Of a DNA stretch of 64,000 nt, positions 42,422 through 54,775 are shown piece by piece. The translations under genes and the position numbers were made by a program. This DNA is from Chionoecetes opilio (lineage: Eukaryota; Arthropoda; Malacostraca; Decapoda; Majidae). The DNA lies in contig JACEEZ010006496.1 in the NCBI GenBank assembly GCA_016584305.1, forward strand, positions 12,501 through 76,500, in the 5' to 3' direction. Below the pieces are notes generated by a model that was not told the DNA's origin, searched no databases, and saw only the letters and a program-made list of their open reading frames with translations. The stretch's first letter is position 1. Each line of letters opens with the position of its first letter.

Positions 42422-42889
42422 TGGGGAGGCGGTGGCCGAGTGGTTAGCGTCTTGGAGTGGTGAGCTCGATGTCCTGAGTCCGAATCCTGCCGGGGGCAAC
42501 TCTTTCAGCTATCTATATATCTATCGCGGTCGACAAGAGCCTGGTAGGTGAGCACAAGGAGTTGAAGTCCCACCAAGGAGCAACTGTATAAACCATCGTC
42601 GAGTGGCCGAAGAAACCCGCATGCTGCATTCCTGTTCTTTCGACTGCGATTACAAGTGCGGCGGAGGGAACACCAAGTGGCAGCATGAACCTAAACTGAG
42701 GGTCAGACCATCACAGAAAACAGGACCTTCACCTATAGACCACAGGTGTCACTATAAAAATACAACTTGCGGCCAACCATCACGACTCTCCAGAATGTGC
42801 AGGGACAACCACCTGAGCCCCCCAGGAAAGAATAATAATAGCCTACAGGCGCTATAGGCTCCAACGTAAAATAAAAAATAATAAAAAGT
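42422..42889 (+). mobile_element. tRNA-derived SINE
   Basis: The head is tRNA-Ser-like: GGCGGTGGCCGAGTGGTTAG contains an A box, and GAGTCCGAATCCTGCCGG about 55 bp on contains a B box with one change from GGTTCGAATCC. The middle is unrelated to tRNA, and the unit ends in an A-rich tail (about 42868-42889). The acceptor stem does not pair, so it is not a tRNA gene. It would be transcribed by RNA polymerase III from the internal promoter. Confidence 0.75.
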
Positions 42890-42944
42890 ATGCCTATCAC
42901 ACTTTGGTGGACGAAATAACTTTTTATAAATTTTCGAACATTTT

Positions 42945-43690
42945 TTCAATCATCTGCCATCCCTTTGTCTGCGGGGCAGTTCAGGTCACCCCGCTGCCCG
43001 CGACCTCTCTCTCACTTCCTGGGACTCGCCCGCTTGGGTTGGACGTTTAATCCCTCTTGTCTGTCCCTCCCTTCCCAGCCACTCACCCACGTGGCGACTG
43101 ACTACCTTGGACGCTACTCAACCCTGCCGCACCACTCTGGGTTCCACTACGGGCGTTCCTGCGTCGGTTCTCCTGCAGCTCCCATTCTTCTCACAACTCA
43201 CGATGATCCTCTAATTCATTGGTGACGACAGGGCCCTGGTGAGTTGATTCTTCTGTGTGATGATGCTGGACCCTGGACACCACGTGGCTTGGTGATTTGG
43301 TCGCGTTACCCCGCTGCCTGTCCTGCCGCTCCAAGTCCGCCCACGACGCCTGCTACCGTGCCCTTTGCTCCTTGGTGCACGTTCTCCTGCTGCGTCTTCG
43401 TCAGCGTCTCCTGTACCGTGCCCTTGCCCCCCGGTGCACGTGTTCTGACGATTCGACTCCTGATGCCGCCCATGCCGTCTGCTTCGGTGTAGCTTCCTGC
43501 TCTGGTGCCATGTGTCTTCGGTCTGGCTCCTGCTGCGCCTTAGTCACCGGCTCCAGCCTCGCCGCCCCTCGTCCACACCTTCCCGCCCTCAGTCGAGGCC
43601 CACGAGAGAGAAGGCCTGTTCGGTGCGGGGGTGAGAGAGTCATGACGAGACAACAGCAGTAGTGCTTCATTTCATCAGTGCTGATTCAGA
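42945..43690. other. GC-rich, CpG-rich stretch upstream of the THAP gene
   Basis: The base composition is clearly higher in G+C than the surroundings. It may be a promoter or 5' UTR of the THAP gene. Alternatively it is a remnant of an LTR element: TCATTGGTGACGACAGGG near 43219-43236 resembles the junction of an LTR end with a primer site of some gypsy elements. No second LTR is visible. The Arg/Cys-rich open frames have no recognisable domain and follow from the base composition. Confidence 0.3.
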
Positions 43691-43756
43691 CGTGGAAGTG
43701 AGAGGTCACGTCGTCTCTCCAATAGGACGAAAGTTGACTTATTTATTGAGGTAAAC

Positions 43757-44481
43757 ATGTCTTTCATGTGTTGTGTCCCAAATTGTAAAGGGAATTATCG
43801 AAAAGGACCAAGAGTCAGTGTTTTTTCTTTTCCAAGAAGTGAGGATGGGTCGGACAAGTGGTTGCAGGCTATCATGAGAGACCACTACATTCCAAATAAA
43901 AACAGTAGGGTAAGTAATGTGTTACTGTTGTAATCTATTATTTTTTTATAAATATAAAGCACGTTTAGCTTGAATTATATATTATTTTATTACAGGATGG
44001 ATATAGTATTGTTAGAATCAGTGCAGAGAAGGATGACCAACTGATACAGGGGATGCGTAACTATAAGGTATGAGAGGAAATTGAAGTTATTGAATTGACA
44101 CTCAACTCGAGAGGCGGAGAGTAAGGGGTGGTCTGATAGTTGTTAAGTTGTTAAAGGGATATAATAAAGGAGATGTCGGGCCTCGAGATACTTAAAATCT
44201 TAAGTTTAATTTGGTATTTCCAGTCATTTTAAATATTTTGAATGGTTAAACAGAGTTGGCAAAATTCCAAATAACCGTAATATATAAGTAGGAAATAAAC
44301 AACGGCAAAGTTATGGAAATGGCTAAGTTATATAAAATGGGAAAGTTCACAATGTTCTTCAACTCTTTTGCAGGTATGTGAACTGCACTTCAAACCTGAG
44401 GATCACGTATATGATACTACGTTCTTCGATGAGGCTACTGGGAGAAAGCTGATGGCAAAGCTTGACAGACCTAGGACCTGA
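43757..44481 (+). CDS. THAP zinc-finger mini-protein, two exons
   Basis: Exon 1 is 43757-43909 (51 codons, donor GTAAGT) and exon 2 is 44374-44481 (36 codons, acceptor TTTTGCAG), giving 86 residues. The protein is almost only a THAP domain, a C2CH DNA-binding zinc finger known from transposases and THAP regulators. It has CCVPNC at the N-terminus (Cys6, Cys10), VFSFPR, the conserved Trp of DKWLQAI, and VCELHF (Cys53, His56), with 42 residues between the second and third ligands. The usual AVPTIF-like end of the domain is absent and the frame stops after LDRPRT. It could be a stand-alone host gene, a truncated one, or the DNA-binding part of a lost transposon; a longer isoform cannot be excluded. 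A CR1 fragment sits in the intron. Confidence 0.75.
43994..44180 (+). pseudogene. CR1-like LINE fragment in the THAP intron
   Basis: It starts TACAGGATGGATATAG and runs parallel to 49099-49285 in the CR1-like copy at 48.8 kb (ATCAGTGCAGAGAAGGATGACC, GGGATGCGTAACT), with several indels. The reading frame is broken. Confidence 0.75.
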
Positions 44482-44539
44482 CTACATCATTAATGAAGGA
44501 AAATATTTTTGTTGACGCATATACTGTATTATGCATGTT

Positions 44540-44545
44540 AATAAA
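44540..44545 (+). terminator. Polyadenylation signal of the THAP gene
   Basis: AATAAA lies 58 bp after the stop codon. It supports the view that the short two-exon form is a complete transcript. Confidence 0.5.
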
Positions 44546-46060
44546 ATGTATATAATGTAAGTATATATTTTTCTTATTCTTAACCTTGCTGGGGTAATGC
44601 TTTAATCTGCATGTAATTTGTCAAAAACTAATAATAGATAGTAAAAAATATGATCACTTAAACCGTGAGACACGTACCACAGCATTTTACAGGGGAGAGA
44701 GTTAAATCCACCCTGTGAACCCTGAACTGAGTGCACTACTGTTGTGACGTATTACCCCCACCGAACAGGCTTTCTCTCTCGTAGGCCTCGCCTCAGTGTG
44801 CTTCGTCGCTGCGTGTGATTAGAAAGTCCTTGCTTTTTACCGCCTCGTAATTTTTTTTGCCACTCGCGATCATTTCATAGTGTTACCCTGTGCACTGAAA
44901 AGCCTTAGTAATCTTTGTTTTGCTTCTCTGTGCATTCATTTACAATCAGTGCATTCTAATTGGCCGCCATTCACTTTTGTTGAGTATGCCTTTGTATGTG
45001 GGTTTTTTTTTCCACCTGTGACAATATGGCGGTTTCTGTGTCCTCGCCAAACGCCCTTGCCTCGCCAGGCTACTTCCTCGTGCACCACGCTTCACCTGCA
45101 CTCACACCATTCACAACACACCCCATGATTTACCATTTCACGGTACACGGTAAACATGGCAATGGTGTATCAGACTAAAACAAAAACTTGTTATTTGGAC
45201 ACATTAAAAAGGGTAAGGAAAATGACCACTTCCAACTGACTTTTACGATTCTGTCAATATTCAGCTTTGCCGAGCTGGAGTCCCTTCGAAATTCCCTCTA
45301 AAAGACCTTGATTTACTTTAAATTTCCTTAAATACTCCTGATAGTTCTGATGAATTTCATAATTTCCTTAAAAGAAAGTAATTTCCTTCAAAGTGGAAGT
45401 AGTATAGTACAAGTATTAGGCGTCACGAAATCTTACAAGGGCTTGTGATCCAAAAAATATCATTTATCTGGATGACTTCCTTTTGAACATTTGAGTATTA
45501 TAATATTTCCTTTGTGCATTTTCCTTCAAAGAAGTGTATTTTAAAGAATTCAATGATCTATTGGTTATTTTTTCAGCAAAATTCCTAGAAACTACAAATT
45601 ATTCACGTAAACTTCCAACAGGAAGATAATATTTCTGAAGAAAAAAAATCCACAATTTGAATGGTTGAGAAGTTCTTACAAAAAATTCCGCGAAATGTTA
45701 TTTTTCCAACAAATTTGTGGGAGATTCTCATAAAGTGGCAACACTGCCTGAGACTGTTGATTTAAATGTTCAAATGATTTCTACCGCTGTATTCCCCCTC
45801 TTCAACAAAATACAGCGTTGAAATTGGGTAATCTAGTAAGTAAGTGTTTTAATGTTCGTGGCATTGCTTTCACGCCTGTGCAGAAACTAAACTTGACTAA
45901 TCCTTCACCTCCCTCCTTCGTCATGGAGGCGAACATCTATCATAGAAAAATATATTCTCGGAGGCGAGTAATCGGCAACGGTAAAAATTAATGAGTGTAT
46001 TCTTTGTGCAGAAGGCAACTTATTATCACAGCTTCCCTCCGCAGTGACGGGCGTCATTCC
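44546..46060. other. Gene-free AT-rich stretch
   Basis: No frame with a recognisable domain. Several short inverted AT stretches around TTTCCTTAAA occur at 45290-45560. I see no element ends. Confidence 0.4.
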
Positions 46061-46062
46061 AA

Positions 46063-46228
46063 ACATATATAGTGGGTACGCAGGTAGCAAACATATATAG
46101 TGGGTACGCAGGTAGCAAACATATATAGTGGGTACGCAGGTAGCAAACATATATAGTGGGTACGCAGGTAGCAAACATATATAGTGGGTACGCAGGTAGC
46201 AAACATATATAGTGGGTACGCAGGTAAC
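46063..46228. repeat. 28-bp minisatellite, six units
   Basis: Six nearly identical tandem units of AAACATATATAGTGGGTACG plus CAGGTAGC. The frame read on the minus strand (LRTHYICLLPAYPLYMF repeats) is an artefact: 28 is not a multiple of three, so all frames appear in turn. Confidence 0.95.
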
Positions 46229-47237
46229 AAAAACTAACCGGTTTCATAAACATCATTTGTCATGTTTTGGAATAGAATTATTCATTAGTAATATTGAGAC
46301 AAGTCCTGATAAACCTGAATGAGTATGATATGTAAATGCTGTTAAGTAGATGTGTGTACGAGTATTACGTAAAGTTCCCCACCATTTACGATCAGTCATC
46401 AACATTAACTTGACAAAACATTTAAGAGCATAAAGATAAATGACTTTTTCAAAACTCAGTCGGAGCTTAACTTCAAGCATGCGCTTTCAGAGAGCAAGGC
46501 AATTACGTAGGCGAATTACGTACTACACTGGATCTCAAAAGTATCGGTGCACAGGCGTCCGATGCCTACCGAACACATTCACTCAGGTGTTATGGGAGGG
46601 TTGGTGTGCCTGAATGTGGCTCGTTCGGAAGGTCCGAACCACTGAGTAATGTCTCTGAACGTCATGAACGGAAGCCTAACAAAATCATTGCCGAGCAGCA
46701 GCATCGTGAGTTTGTCAGATATAATTGAAACCTTACAAGAAACACGCAGAAATATCGTGGCCCTACAATCTACATGGAGCGGGCCACAGAGTTTGCAATA
46801 TCGCGCGGCAGTAAGGATAATACTAGTATTATCCTTAAGGATAATGTTTTTGGTGGCATCCATGCCTATAGACGGCTGAGTGCTGTGCTAGCAGCGGGTG
46901 GAGGAAACGCATCATAAATATATTAAAATATAGATGTGAAGTATGTTACTTTTTTTTCCCTGAGCATATGACACACTATATTGTAAAATATAGTCTTATT
47001 ATACCATATCGTAATATAGTACGTATATGATTATGCCCAACGGATTAAATTATAATGATGAGTCAGCGACCAATTCATCAATCATGCATAATTTTCGCAC
47101 ATTACATTTCACAGGTGATGACTGATGACTGTGTATTAAGCTGACACGTGACGTGTTTGGTGGTATTATTACATGATAAAAGTCGTTGCAAAGTATGCTG
47201 GTAATACGCACATGACGCCGATGATCACAGGCTAGCA
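46229..47237. other. Gene-free stretch; possible Tc1/mariner-type end at 46530
   Basis: Near 46530 the sequence GATCTCAAAAGTATCGGTGCACA resembles an end of Tc1/mariner elements. An inverted partner (TGTGCACCGATACTTTTGATC) lies near 49636-49657. The 3.1 kb between them contains the hAT element and the CR1 fragment. I find no clear transposase; the frame around 46580-46870 is short and unassigned. Confidence 0.35.
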
Positions 47238-47245
47238 TTATCAGC

Positions 47246-48678
47246 CAGGGCTTGTAAACAAAATTATTTTTCAAACGGTTCGTTACGATCAGAAACAGTA
47301 TTATTAAGTTTCGTTTTTCGTTCCTCCTCCAAACATATCGTTCCTGAACCGGTTTGAAAGAAATGAAAACCGGTTAGAACGTTATTCTCAAACCATGTAT
47401 TGAATATGCTATTAGCCCTAATAAATAATAATGCCTATACATGACTATAGACCTACATTTTTATAGATGGTAATAAAGCCATATATTTCATGGTCCACAG
47501 TATCCAACAAAATCAAACCCTTAAATGTCGTAAGAACTATATTATTATACTGCTTAAATAAGGCAACACATTTACATATACAATACAGCGTAGTGTAGAA
47601 GTATGCAATCTCAGTTGCCGTAAAGACATGAATCACTAATTATTTATTGATATTATAGCCTATATGGCAAAAAAATTATTCATTCGTAATATCACCAATC
47701 CACTAATTAAATAAACCTAATCAATGACCAAATGTGGTACTCCAAGGACTCGAACCTAGGACACTCTCATCGAAATTTGGCGCACCAAGCATTACGCTAT
47801 GTTTAATAGCCAGTTATAATTTTAAACACATATTACTCACGATATATTATCGATTTTTTATTACTGGATATCAATCTAAGCATGTTCTCAAACCCAGCTG
47901 CAGAATCATAGCTCAATGATTGCACGAATGGAAGGTGTAGTTGATGGGACCTTAACCACAAGGGAAGATCTCGCTAAGAATTACTCCTGAACCTGAATTA
48001 ATTCGTAATATCACCAATCCACTAATTAAATAAACCTAATCAATGAAATCAATGACTACATGTGGTACTCCAAGGACTCGAACCTAGGACACTCACACCG
48101 AAATTCGGCGCACCAAGCATTAGGCTATGAACACAGTTAAAAGTCTAAGCACATACTCACGATATATTATCTATTTTTTAATATTGGATATTAATCTAAG
48201 CATGTTCTTAAACCCAACTGCTGTATTATAGCTTAACTATTGCACGAATGGAAGGTGTAATAAAATAAGGGAACGTGATGCATATCACGAAGACAAAAAT
48301 TCATAGTTATAAAAGGTAAAAAAAGTTACTCTTCACAAATTAAATGAAAAGTGGTGCATATGATATTACTGTATTTAAAACAAAACCACATCGTCGATTG
48401 CCAAGTGAACAAATACGGTAGACTTAATTTATGTATGTATCTAATACAGATTTGTATTTAATTAAATAATTTGGCTACTGGAAGTGAAAATGGATTATTG
48501 ACCAAATATGGCACGGAACGAAGAAATAACGTTATTAACCGGTTACAGAGATTTTAAAATAGCGTTTTTGCTCCGGAACAGTAAATATGATAACGTTTTC
48601 GTTTCCGTTTTTGTTCCGAGCGTAATTTCGTTTGTTTCGGTTTTCGTTTTCGTTCCCTTAAACCGCTACAAAGCCCTG
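47246..48678. mobile_element. hAT element, non-autonomous, exact 8-bp target duplication
   Basis: Short ends CAGGGCTT(G)TA and TACAAAGCCCTG are inverted. TTATCAGC is duplicated exactly on both sides (47238-47245 and 48679-48686), which defines a hAT insertion. Near both ends are GAACGGTTCGTT/AACCGGTT and CGTTTTCGTTCC motifs. The body contains a ~260-bp direct duplication. No transposase frame remains. Confidence 0.88.
47684..48263. repeat. ~260-bp direct duplication inside the hAT element
   Basis: About 47684-47937 and 48001-48263 align over their whole length (ATTCGTAATATCACCAATCC to GCACGAATGGAAGGTGTA). Each unit contains, on the minus strand, CCTAGGTTCGAGTCCTTGGA, which resembles a B box, so the unit may be SINE-derived. 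Confidence 0.85.
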
Positions 48679-48818
48679 TTATCAGCGCACAAAGATAGCC
48701 CTGTATACGTAACCAACATACTCATATAGCTGTCTCCAATCATAAATTACCAACATTATGCATGAACAATGGATATTCATTGTTTGGGTAACAACTATGG
48801 ATATTCATTGCATGAACA

Positions 48819-49420
48819 ATGGATTTCTACCAACATGAATGTGATAGAAAAAACCCTGGTAATAGATACACCATACGCAATGTATCGCTGAAAAGATCAG
48901 AAGATGAAAAAGATCTTGGAGTGATGGTGAGCCCAGACCTCCGCCCTAGAAAACAATGTATTGAAGCTAGAAATACAGCTAATAGAGTGTTAGAAATTAC
49001 CAGAAGTGTTAAAAGTAGAAGTGCGGAAGTTATTATAAAGCTTTATCTGGCTCTAGTCAGACCTCACCTAGACTATGCGGTACAGTTTTGGTCTCCATAT
49101 TACAGGATGGATATATCCTTGTTAGAATCAGTGCAGAGAAGGATGACCAAAATGATTCAAGGGATGCGTAACTTTAGTTATAAGAAGAGATTGAAGCTAT
49201 TAAAGTTACACTCACTCGAGAGACGCAGAGTAAGGGGCGATCTGATAGAAGTTTTTAAGTAGATAAAGGGATTTAATAAAGGAGAGGTAGGAAAAGTTCT
49301 TACGGCTATTAACCAGGGTAGAACAAGAAGTAACGGATTCAAGCTGGAAAAGCGTAATTTAAAAAATAATATATCACAAATAGGGTGGTAAATGATAATG
49401 TAGGTAGTAGTGTTAGGTAA
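48819..49420 (+). pseudogene. CR1-like LINE, RT thumb and C-terminus
   Basis: A frame of about 147 codons (to 49262) reads KDLGVMVSPDLRPRKQC, then LYLALVRPHLDYAVQFWSPY, VQRRMTKMIQGMRN and LLKLHSLERRRVRGDLIEVFK. This is the standard C-terminal block of CR1-type LINEs. A stop (TAG at 49260) interrupts the usual continuation IKGFNKG. The 3' UTR ends with TTGTAGCTACCTTATTTTC and repeats of TTCTTATG. 5' truncated; not active. Confidence 0.88.
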
Positions 49421-49509
49421 CAGGAACTACCACGTGTACGGTGTAGGCCTCACGGCCTCTTGTAGCTACCTTATTTTCTTATGTTCTTATGTAACAATAT
49501 GTTTATAAG

Positions 49510-50312
49510 AAAGAAAAAGCATAAGAAAGCATATTATATAAGCATAAGGAGAACAAAATATATAGTTAGCAAGGGGATATAATTATATAGTAGTCGTTAA
49601 ACTAACTTCGAACTGTGGTCTAAAATGTTTCACGCAAATTGTGCACCGATACTTTTGATCCCCGGTGTGCTGATGTGTGGCCTTAAGTAAGGTTACTGGC
49701 TACATGTAAAGATAAGGTTATGCAAGTTATCATGAAGATTAAAGATAACAAATGTTCCTAAATGCGAAAATCGTATTCAGTTTCATGATGAAAGCACCAA
49801 TATGAACTTACAAATATCAGATTCTTGCAGTAGCCTACACAGTACACATTACATAGTTTACGTTAATGTTTACCTTCCCTCTACATCAAATAATCACTAA
49901 GACTTAAAAGTATGTTATAGAATGTTGAGGATATAATTGGCAGCGAGCGAAGCGAGCTGCTACTTACCATAAGACCCATTCGCGTAAGGGGAGTGGAACC
50001 AAGTTTAAGCCAAAAAGTGAATAACTACTCCTAAATATTGTCGGATTGAGCTGAAATTTCAGATGCCAGTAGTGCTGTCAAAACCAATGGGGGTCTGTGA
50101 AACAAACTTTTTGCGTAGAACAAGCCCTTAATGAGTAATTAGCGTAATGATTTAATTAGTGCTAAATAAACTTCGGTTTTACAATAACTTCTGTTGCTTG
50201 TTGTAGACTTCTGTAACTTCTGTAGACTAGGTATTTTAAAAGCACTTTGAGCTCGCTGCCACGTTCCAGCCGCAAAAACTGAGCCAAAAGCAAAGGGGCC
50301 AGAGGCTGGACG

Positions 50313-50351
<39 letters not shown>

Positions 50352-51130
50352 AGCAAATGTGAAAGCAACCTTCACATAATGCAGATCATGAAGAGATGGC
50401 AAGCTTAATGAGGTGAAGCTTGTCCCCTCTCTCTCTCTCAGTTGCCAGCCACACGGAACCACATAATTCCCTCACTATAACATAACACGCCTCCCGTTTC
50501 CTATTACCTTCTCTCATCCCTCACTTATTGCCTCCCGCCCTTTACAGAGGCCCCCCGGACCCTCTGCTGGCTCCTCCTAGTCGCTGTCTAGCCCTCCTGT
50601 AGCAACACAGGGCATCCTTGTCAACAGAGGAACTACAGAGGAATACAAGGGAAGAAGTAGTAGTAGGATGAGGAACAGGAGGTATAATTTCTTGTTGCAA
50701 AAAAAGATGTAGTAGTAGTAACACACTAGATCCACCGCTAACATTAGTACCACATTTCCTAAATTATCTATTAATCAATGACACCCAAGTATGATAACAC
50801 TCACTATCTTGATATCAGTTTACTCCAGAAGCGTAGATACACACCTAAGAAGCAATACTATGCCTTCACTCGTGTTCGGGGCAGAGGAACCAAGGGATGA
50901 TGTAAAGGAACTCCCGTAGGCACACTGGACCAACACATGGGTCACTGACTGTCTAACAACCTTACTGACTGTAGTGTTATCTTGCCTTTAATGTGTGCTT
51001 CGCTGCCAGGCATACGATGATTACTCTTGTTGCCATCACATACACACACACACACACCACGCACACACACAGTAAAACGCGATGAAATATAGTTTAGTTC
51101 TGAAAATTAAAGGTCATTGAATAGTTATCG
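49510..51130. other. Gene-free stretch with a (TA)n run
   Basis: I see no coding signature. A (TA)n run of about 33 bp lies at 50314-50346. Short CA repeats lie near 51040-51070. Confidence 0.4.
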
Positions 51131-51135
51131 TACAT

Positions 51136-51136
<1 letters not shown>

Positions 51137-51225
<89 letters not shown>
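51137..51225. repeat. (AG)n microsatellite
   Basis: About 88 bp of AG. Confidence 0.95.
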
Positions 51226-51228
<3 letters not shown>

Positions 51229-51379
51229 TCAAGCGTGAGTAGGGCTACATGAATTAAGAAAAAAATAACACTGAACATTATACCCTTGCCCACTAGGTAA
51301 CACTATATAATGTATCATAGTATCATGAACACATTACATGCATACTTATCATTGTAAGTGTCTGCTGATTTTATAATTT

Positions 51380-51380
51380 G

Positions 51381-51408
<28 letters not shown>
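51380..51408. repeat. (GT)n microsatellite
   Basis: About 29 bp of GT. Confidence 0.9.
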
Positions 51409-51411
<3 letters not shown>

Positions 51412-51918
51412 CGAGGGCGAGATGAGGGCAGGGTAGGAAGGGGTAGCGCGTGGTGGCAGTCATGTGTGGTAATCAGGAAGTCCTCATCAGCTGCTGTCTG
51501 CCTACCGAGGATGAGGGAGGCGCGGAAGGGACGTGGAAGATGGAAAGGAAGGGTCGTGGTGGGTGGTAGGAGATAGGGGAGGGTAAGGGGATAAGGGAAG
51601 TGGTGGGTGCCATGGTGGGTGGGTTCGTGGGTCTTCTGGGTACTGTAAGTGGTGAAGGGTGGGTGCCACTGCACGGAGATGGCATCATAGTTTGTTTGTA
51701 CTTTACCATTCTTGGCTATACGCACTAGCGGAGGAGTATCGTTCTCACCATATTGTCTGTTTGTTTGTTCCGTTGTTAGGCAGTTTGTTTGTCATCACGA
51801 TGACTAAAAAACCGTTCATGGAATCCTTTCATTATTTTTTATGGTAACAAGATATGACGAAAATCTTGGCCAAGTTTGACCATAACAAATTATATAGGCA
51901 TTGTAAGTCAATTTTAAT

Positions 51919-53576
51919 CAATCAATCAATCATTGGGGGCATACGCCGGGGGGCGCGTCGCCTCGCCCACCCTACGACGCCACTCCCGGGGGTCACCACG
52001 CGCGAGTTCCCATGCAGGCTCCTTTCCCATACCAAGCAGCTCTCGACAAGAAACATCAACTTGCCCCAGCCACGAGCCTTGTGGGCGCCCCCTTGGCCTC
52101 CTCCACGCCGGATTGTCTCTTACAGATACAACCCGATGGGAAGGATCGGTTTCAGGGTAGCGTGCCACATGCCCATATAGCCGAAGTTGGCGCTGACGGA
52201 CTATGCAGGTAATAGGCCTCGATTCAGTCTCACGGTGCAATCGCTGATTTGACCCGTAATCATCCCAGCGATACCCCATGATTCTGCGAAAACACTTATT
52301 ACCAAAGGCATTGATTCGTCTCTTCAAGTCACTATTTAGTGTCCATGTCTCACAACCATAGAGTAAGACAGGGATCACAAGCGACTTGAAGATCCGGATC
52401 TTTGTCCTCCTGCACAGGTACCGACAACGCCAAATACTCCCACTGAGCGAGTCCATAACACCGTGGGCTATGCCAATCCGCCGTAAGACTTCTTGACGTG
52501 ACCCGCCGTCATTATGGACTGCGCTACCAAGGTATGTAAAACTTTCCAAGATCTCAATGTCCTCGCCACACGCATGAACAGACTGTACTGCTTCATCTAG
52601 TAAGTCTCCAAATACCTGGACCTTGGTCTTGAGCCAGGAGACCTCAAGTCCCAAAGGCTTTGCCTCCTCGTGCAGCGCCTCGAGAGCCATCACCAGGACC
52701 TCCAGCGACTCAGCAAAGATTACTGCATCATCGGCAAAAACAAGATCAGTGATCTTGGTGTTGCCGACGGATGCTCCACAATCACTTTGATCTACAACCT
52801 TGTCCAATACCCAGTCCATACAAGCGTTGAAAAGTGATGGGCAAGGACGCACCCTTGCCTCACTCCTGTATTCACAGGAAAGAAGCTGGATACACCTGCC
52901 CCACACTTCACAGCACTCGCAGTCCCAGAATACAGACCAGTTATCAAACCAATAGTCCTTGCAGGAATCCCTCGAAGTCGCAGAAGATCCCAGAGTGACT
53001 CACGATGCACTGAGTCAAACGCCTTCTTGAGATCAACATAGGCTGCAAGCATCCCCTGTCGAAACTCACTTCGGCGTTCCACCAGGACACGAAGCGCTAG
53101 GATACGGTCCGTTGTTGACTTACCAGGCGTGAACCCAGACTGCTGAGGTCTCTGATGCTTCACCAGATGACTGCGAATTCGTGTCAGCAATAGATGGGCA
53201 AGCACCTTGCCTGGTACGCTGAGCAGTGTAATACTGCGGTAATTGTTGCAGTCCTGACTGTCCCCTTTCCCTTTCCAGATAGGGACGACCAGCCCCCTTT
53301 TCCAGTCAGGAGGAATGGTACCTGATTGCCACACGGCAGTCAGGACAGCATGCAACCCGCGGATCATGGCCTCACCCCCAGCTTTGAGGAGCTCCGCACT
53401 GATATTACAAACACCAGCTGCCTTTCCACCCTTCAACTTTGCTACAGCCTCTCTGACTTCGTCAAGAGAGGGTGCGGTTTCGTCAATGGGAGGATCGGCA
53501 TCCACTGCCTGTAGCCCAGTGGTGTGAAGCTGCTCAGTTGGAGGGTTTCACCGTGAACAACTGCCCAAAGTACTCA
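51919..53576 (-). mobile_element. Second RTE-type LINE copy, 5' truncated
   Basis: The minus-strand sequence matches the RTE element of the DPAGT1 intron from about 28675 to 24932, without the nested LINE. The 3' end has the same ATTG/TGAT tail. The match ends at 53576, after AAAGTACTCA. A 10-bp match CAATTTTAAT (51909-51918 and 53597-53606) could be the target duplication, with about 20 bp of extra sequence at the 5' junction. This copy supplies the empty site for the LINE at 26243-28324. Confidence 0.9.
51926..53505 (-). pseudogene. RTE reverse transcriptase with a single frameshift
   Basis: Two long frames (53505-52792 and 52906-51926) together cover the RT and C-terminus. Blocks are [50 protein letters not shown], then [31 protein letters not shown] and [15 protein letters not shown]. 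The switch lies at about 52838-52842, where this copy has GATGGGCAAGG and the other GATGGGGCAAGG, i.e. one G fewer in a short run. Apart from this and the truncation the sequence is well preserved, so the insertion is probably young. Confidence 0.88.
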
Positions 53577-54775
53577 TTTTACAATTTATCAAAGTACAAT
53601 TTTAATGAGACACCAAAATTACCAAAATCTGACAAGCCAAGTCGCGACTCTTGAGGTTACACCCAACATCCAATGTATCCTTCACCAAGGACTGAGAGCA
53701 ACTTTTCAGATCTAATCACAATAACAGTACGGGATTGATTCTCTCCGTGCACAATTAAGAGTGTGAGGATGTATCCGACAGGTCGAATGAAGGCAAAGGA
53801 GCTAGCCGTTAAACACTTTATTTAGAGGTTTTGACCTGCAATCCAGGTATATGTAAGACAAAGTGCACAAACAAGCACAATCTTATAAATGTACCTCCAG
53901 TCAATCGCGCAGACTCTAACCAAAAACAATAATGATTGACATAAGCACTTAATTAAGTTCCCGAGATTTATAACCCATAACTAAATCACCAACAACATAT
54001 AGAACAAGAAATTTAATATCATATCAACCAAAATTTCATGAAAATTATCTAAAATAAAGATTATTATGTAGTAAGAGTATAACTTACACAATAACTCTCG
54101 CTCAATGGAATGGACCAGGGGACTCATGTCCGCCCACCTTTGTCTCACGGCTTCCATAACTCGCCAGGTTTACACCGTCTGGATCATAATCACAATCAAA
54201 CGATATCAATGTTCATTGAAATCCATGGTCACCAGATAGGTGGTGATCCGGTCGGAGTATCACGCCCGTGATGCCTGCCGGCTGCCCCTCCACCAGGCAG
54301 GACGTGAGGAGCAGCCCGGGTAACAAGCCTAACATAACTCCCAGGAATCACACCCACCAAAACACTAGTAACTAATTACGAACAAGGCCTTTCTCCTTCC
54401 ATCGTTTACATTAGTAATATTTGTTAACTGCCTAATATATATATAATAATTTACAGAAAATACGTATCAGAAAATTAGTTACACATATAAACATTTAAAC
54501 AGTTAAACAATGAGACACACATTAGTTCGTGAAATATATTCTAAAGAACTTCATGAAACAAGGATATCGAAAATGATGGTGGTGGATGAAGTGATATAAC
54601 TGAATATAGTGATATTATAGTAACTGTGTTTATCATATTTTGGTTAGATTTCAATCAGATCTCTCATTCTTTTTGCATATTTTACTGACTGCATTTTTTC
54701 AAAGTTCAATAAAAGTGTGAAGTATCCTAGTGTACTATTGCAGACTGCAAGACTGCAAGGATGTGTGTCATGCAC
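53577..54775. other. Stretch without recognisable gene
   Basis: Mixed composition with a somewhat G+C-rich part at 54100-54330. No domain, no convincing splice structure and no inverted ends were seen. Confidence 0.4.

Noticed and set aside
42422..42500. tRNA-Ser gene
   Set aside because: A and B box motifs are present, but the acceptor stem does not pair and a long non-tRNA body with an A-rich tail follows. This is a SINE head.
43297..43662. Arg/Cys-rich frame upstream of the THAP gene
   Set aside because: High G+C leaves long frames open on both strands. No domain is seen.
46063..46228. CRISPR-like array
   Set aside because: The 28-bp units are contiguous without unique spacers, and the DNA is eukaryotic.
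46026..46256. Repetitive membrane-like protein (LRTHYICLLPAYPLYMF units)
   Set aside because: It is a 28-bp tandem repeat read through all frames, without start context or splice sites.
46530..49657. 3.1 kb Tc1/mariner element
   Set aside because: Only about 22 bp of inverted match at the ends; no transposase and no TA duplication could be confirmed, and the interior is other elements.
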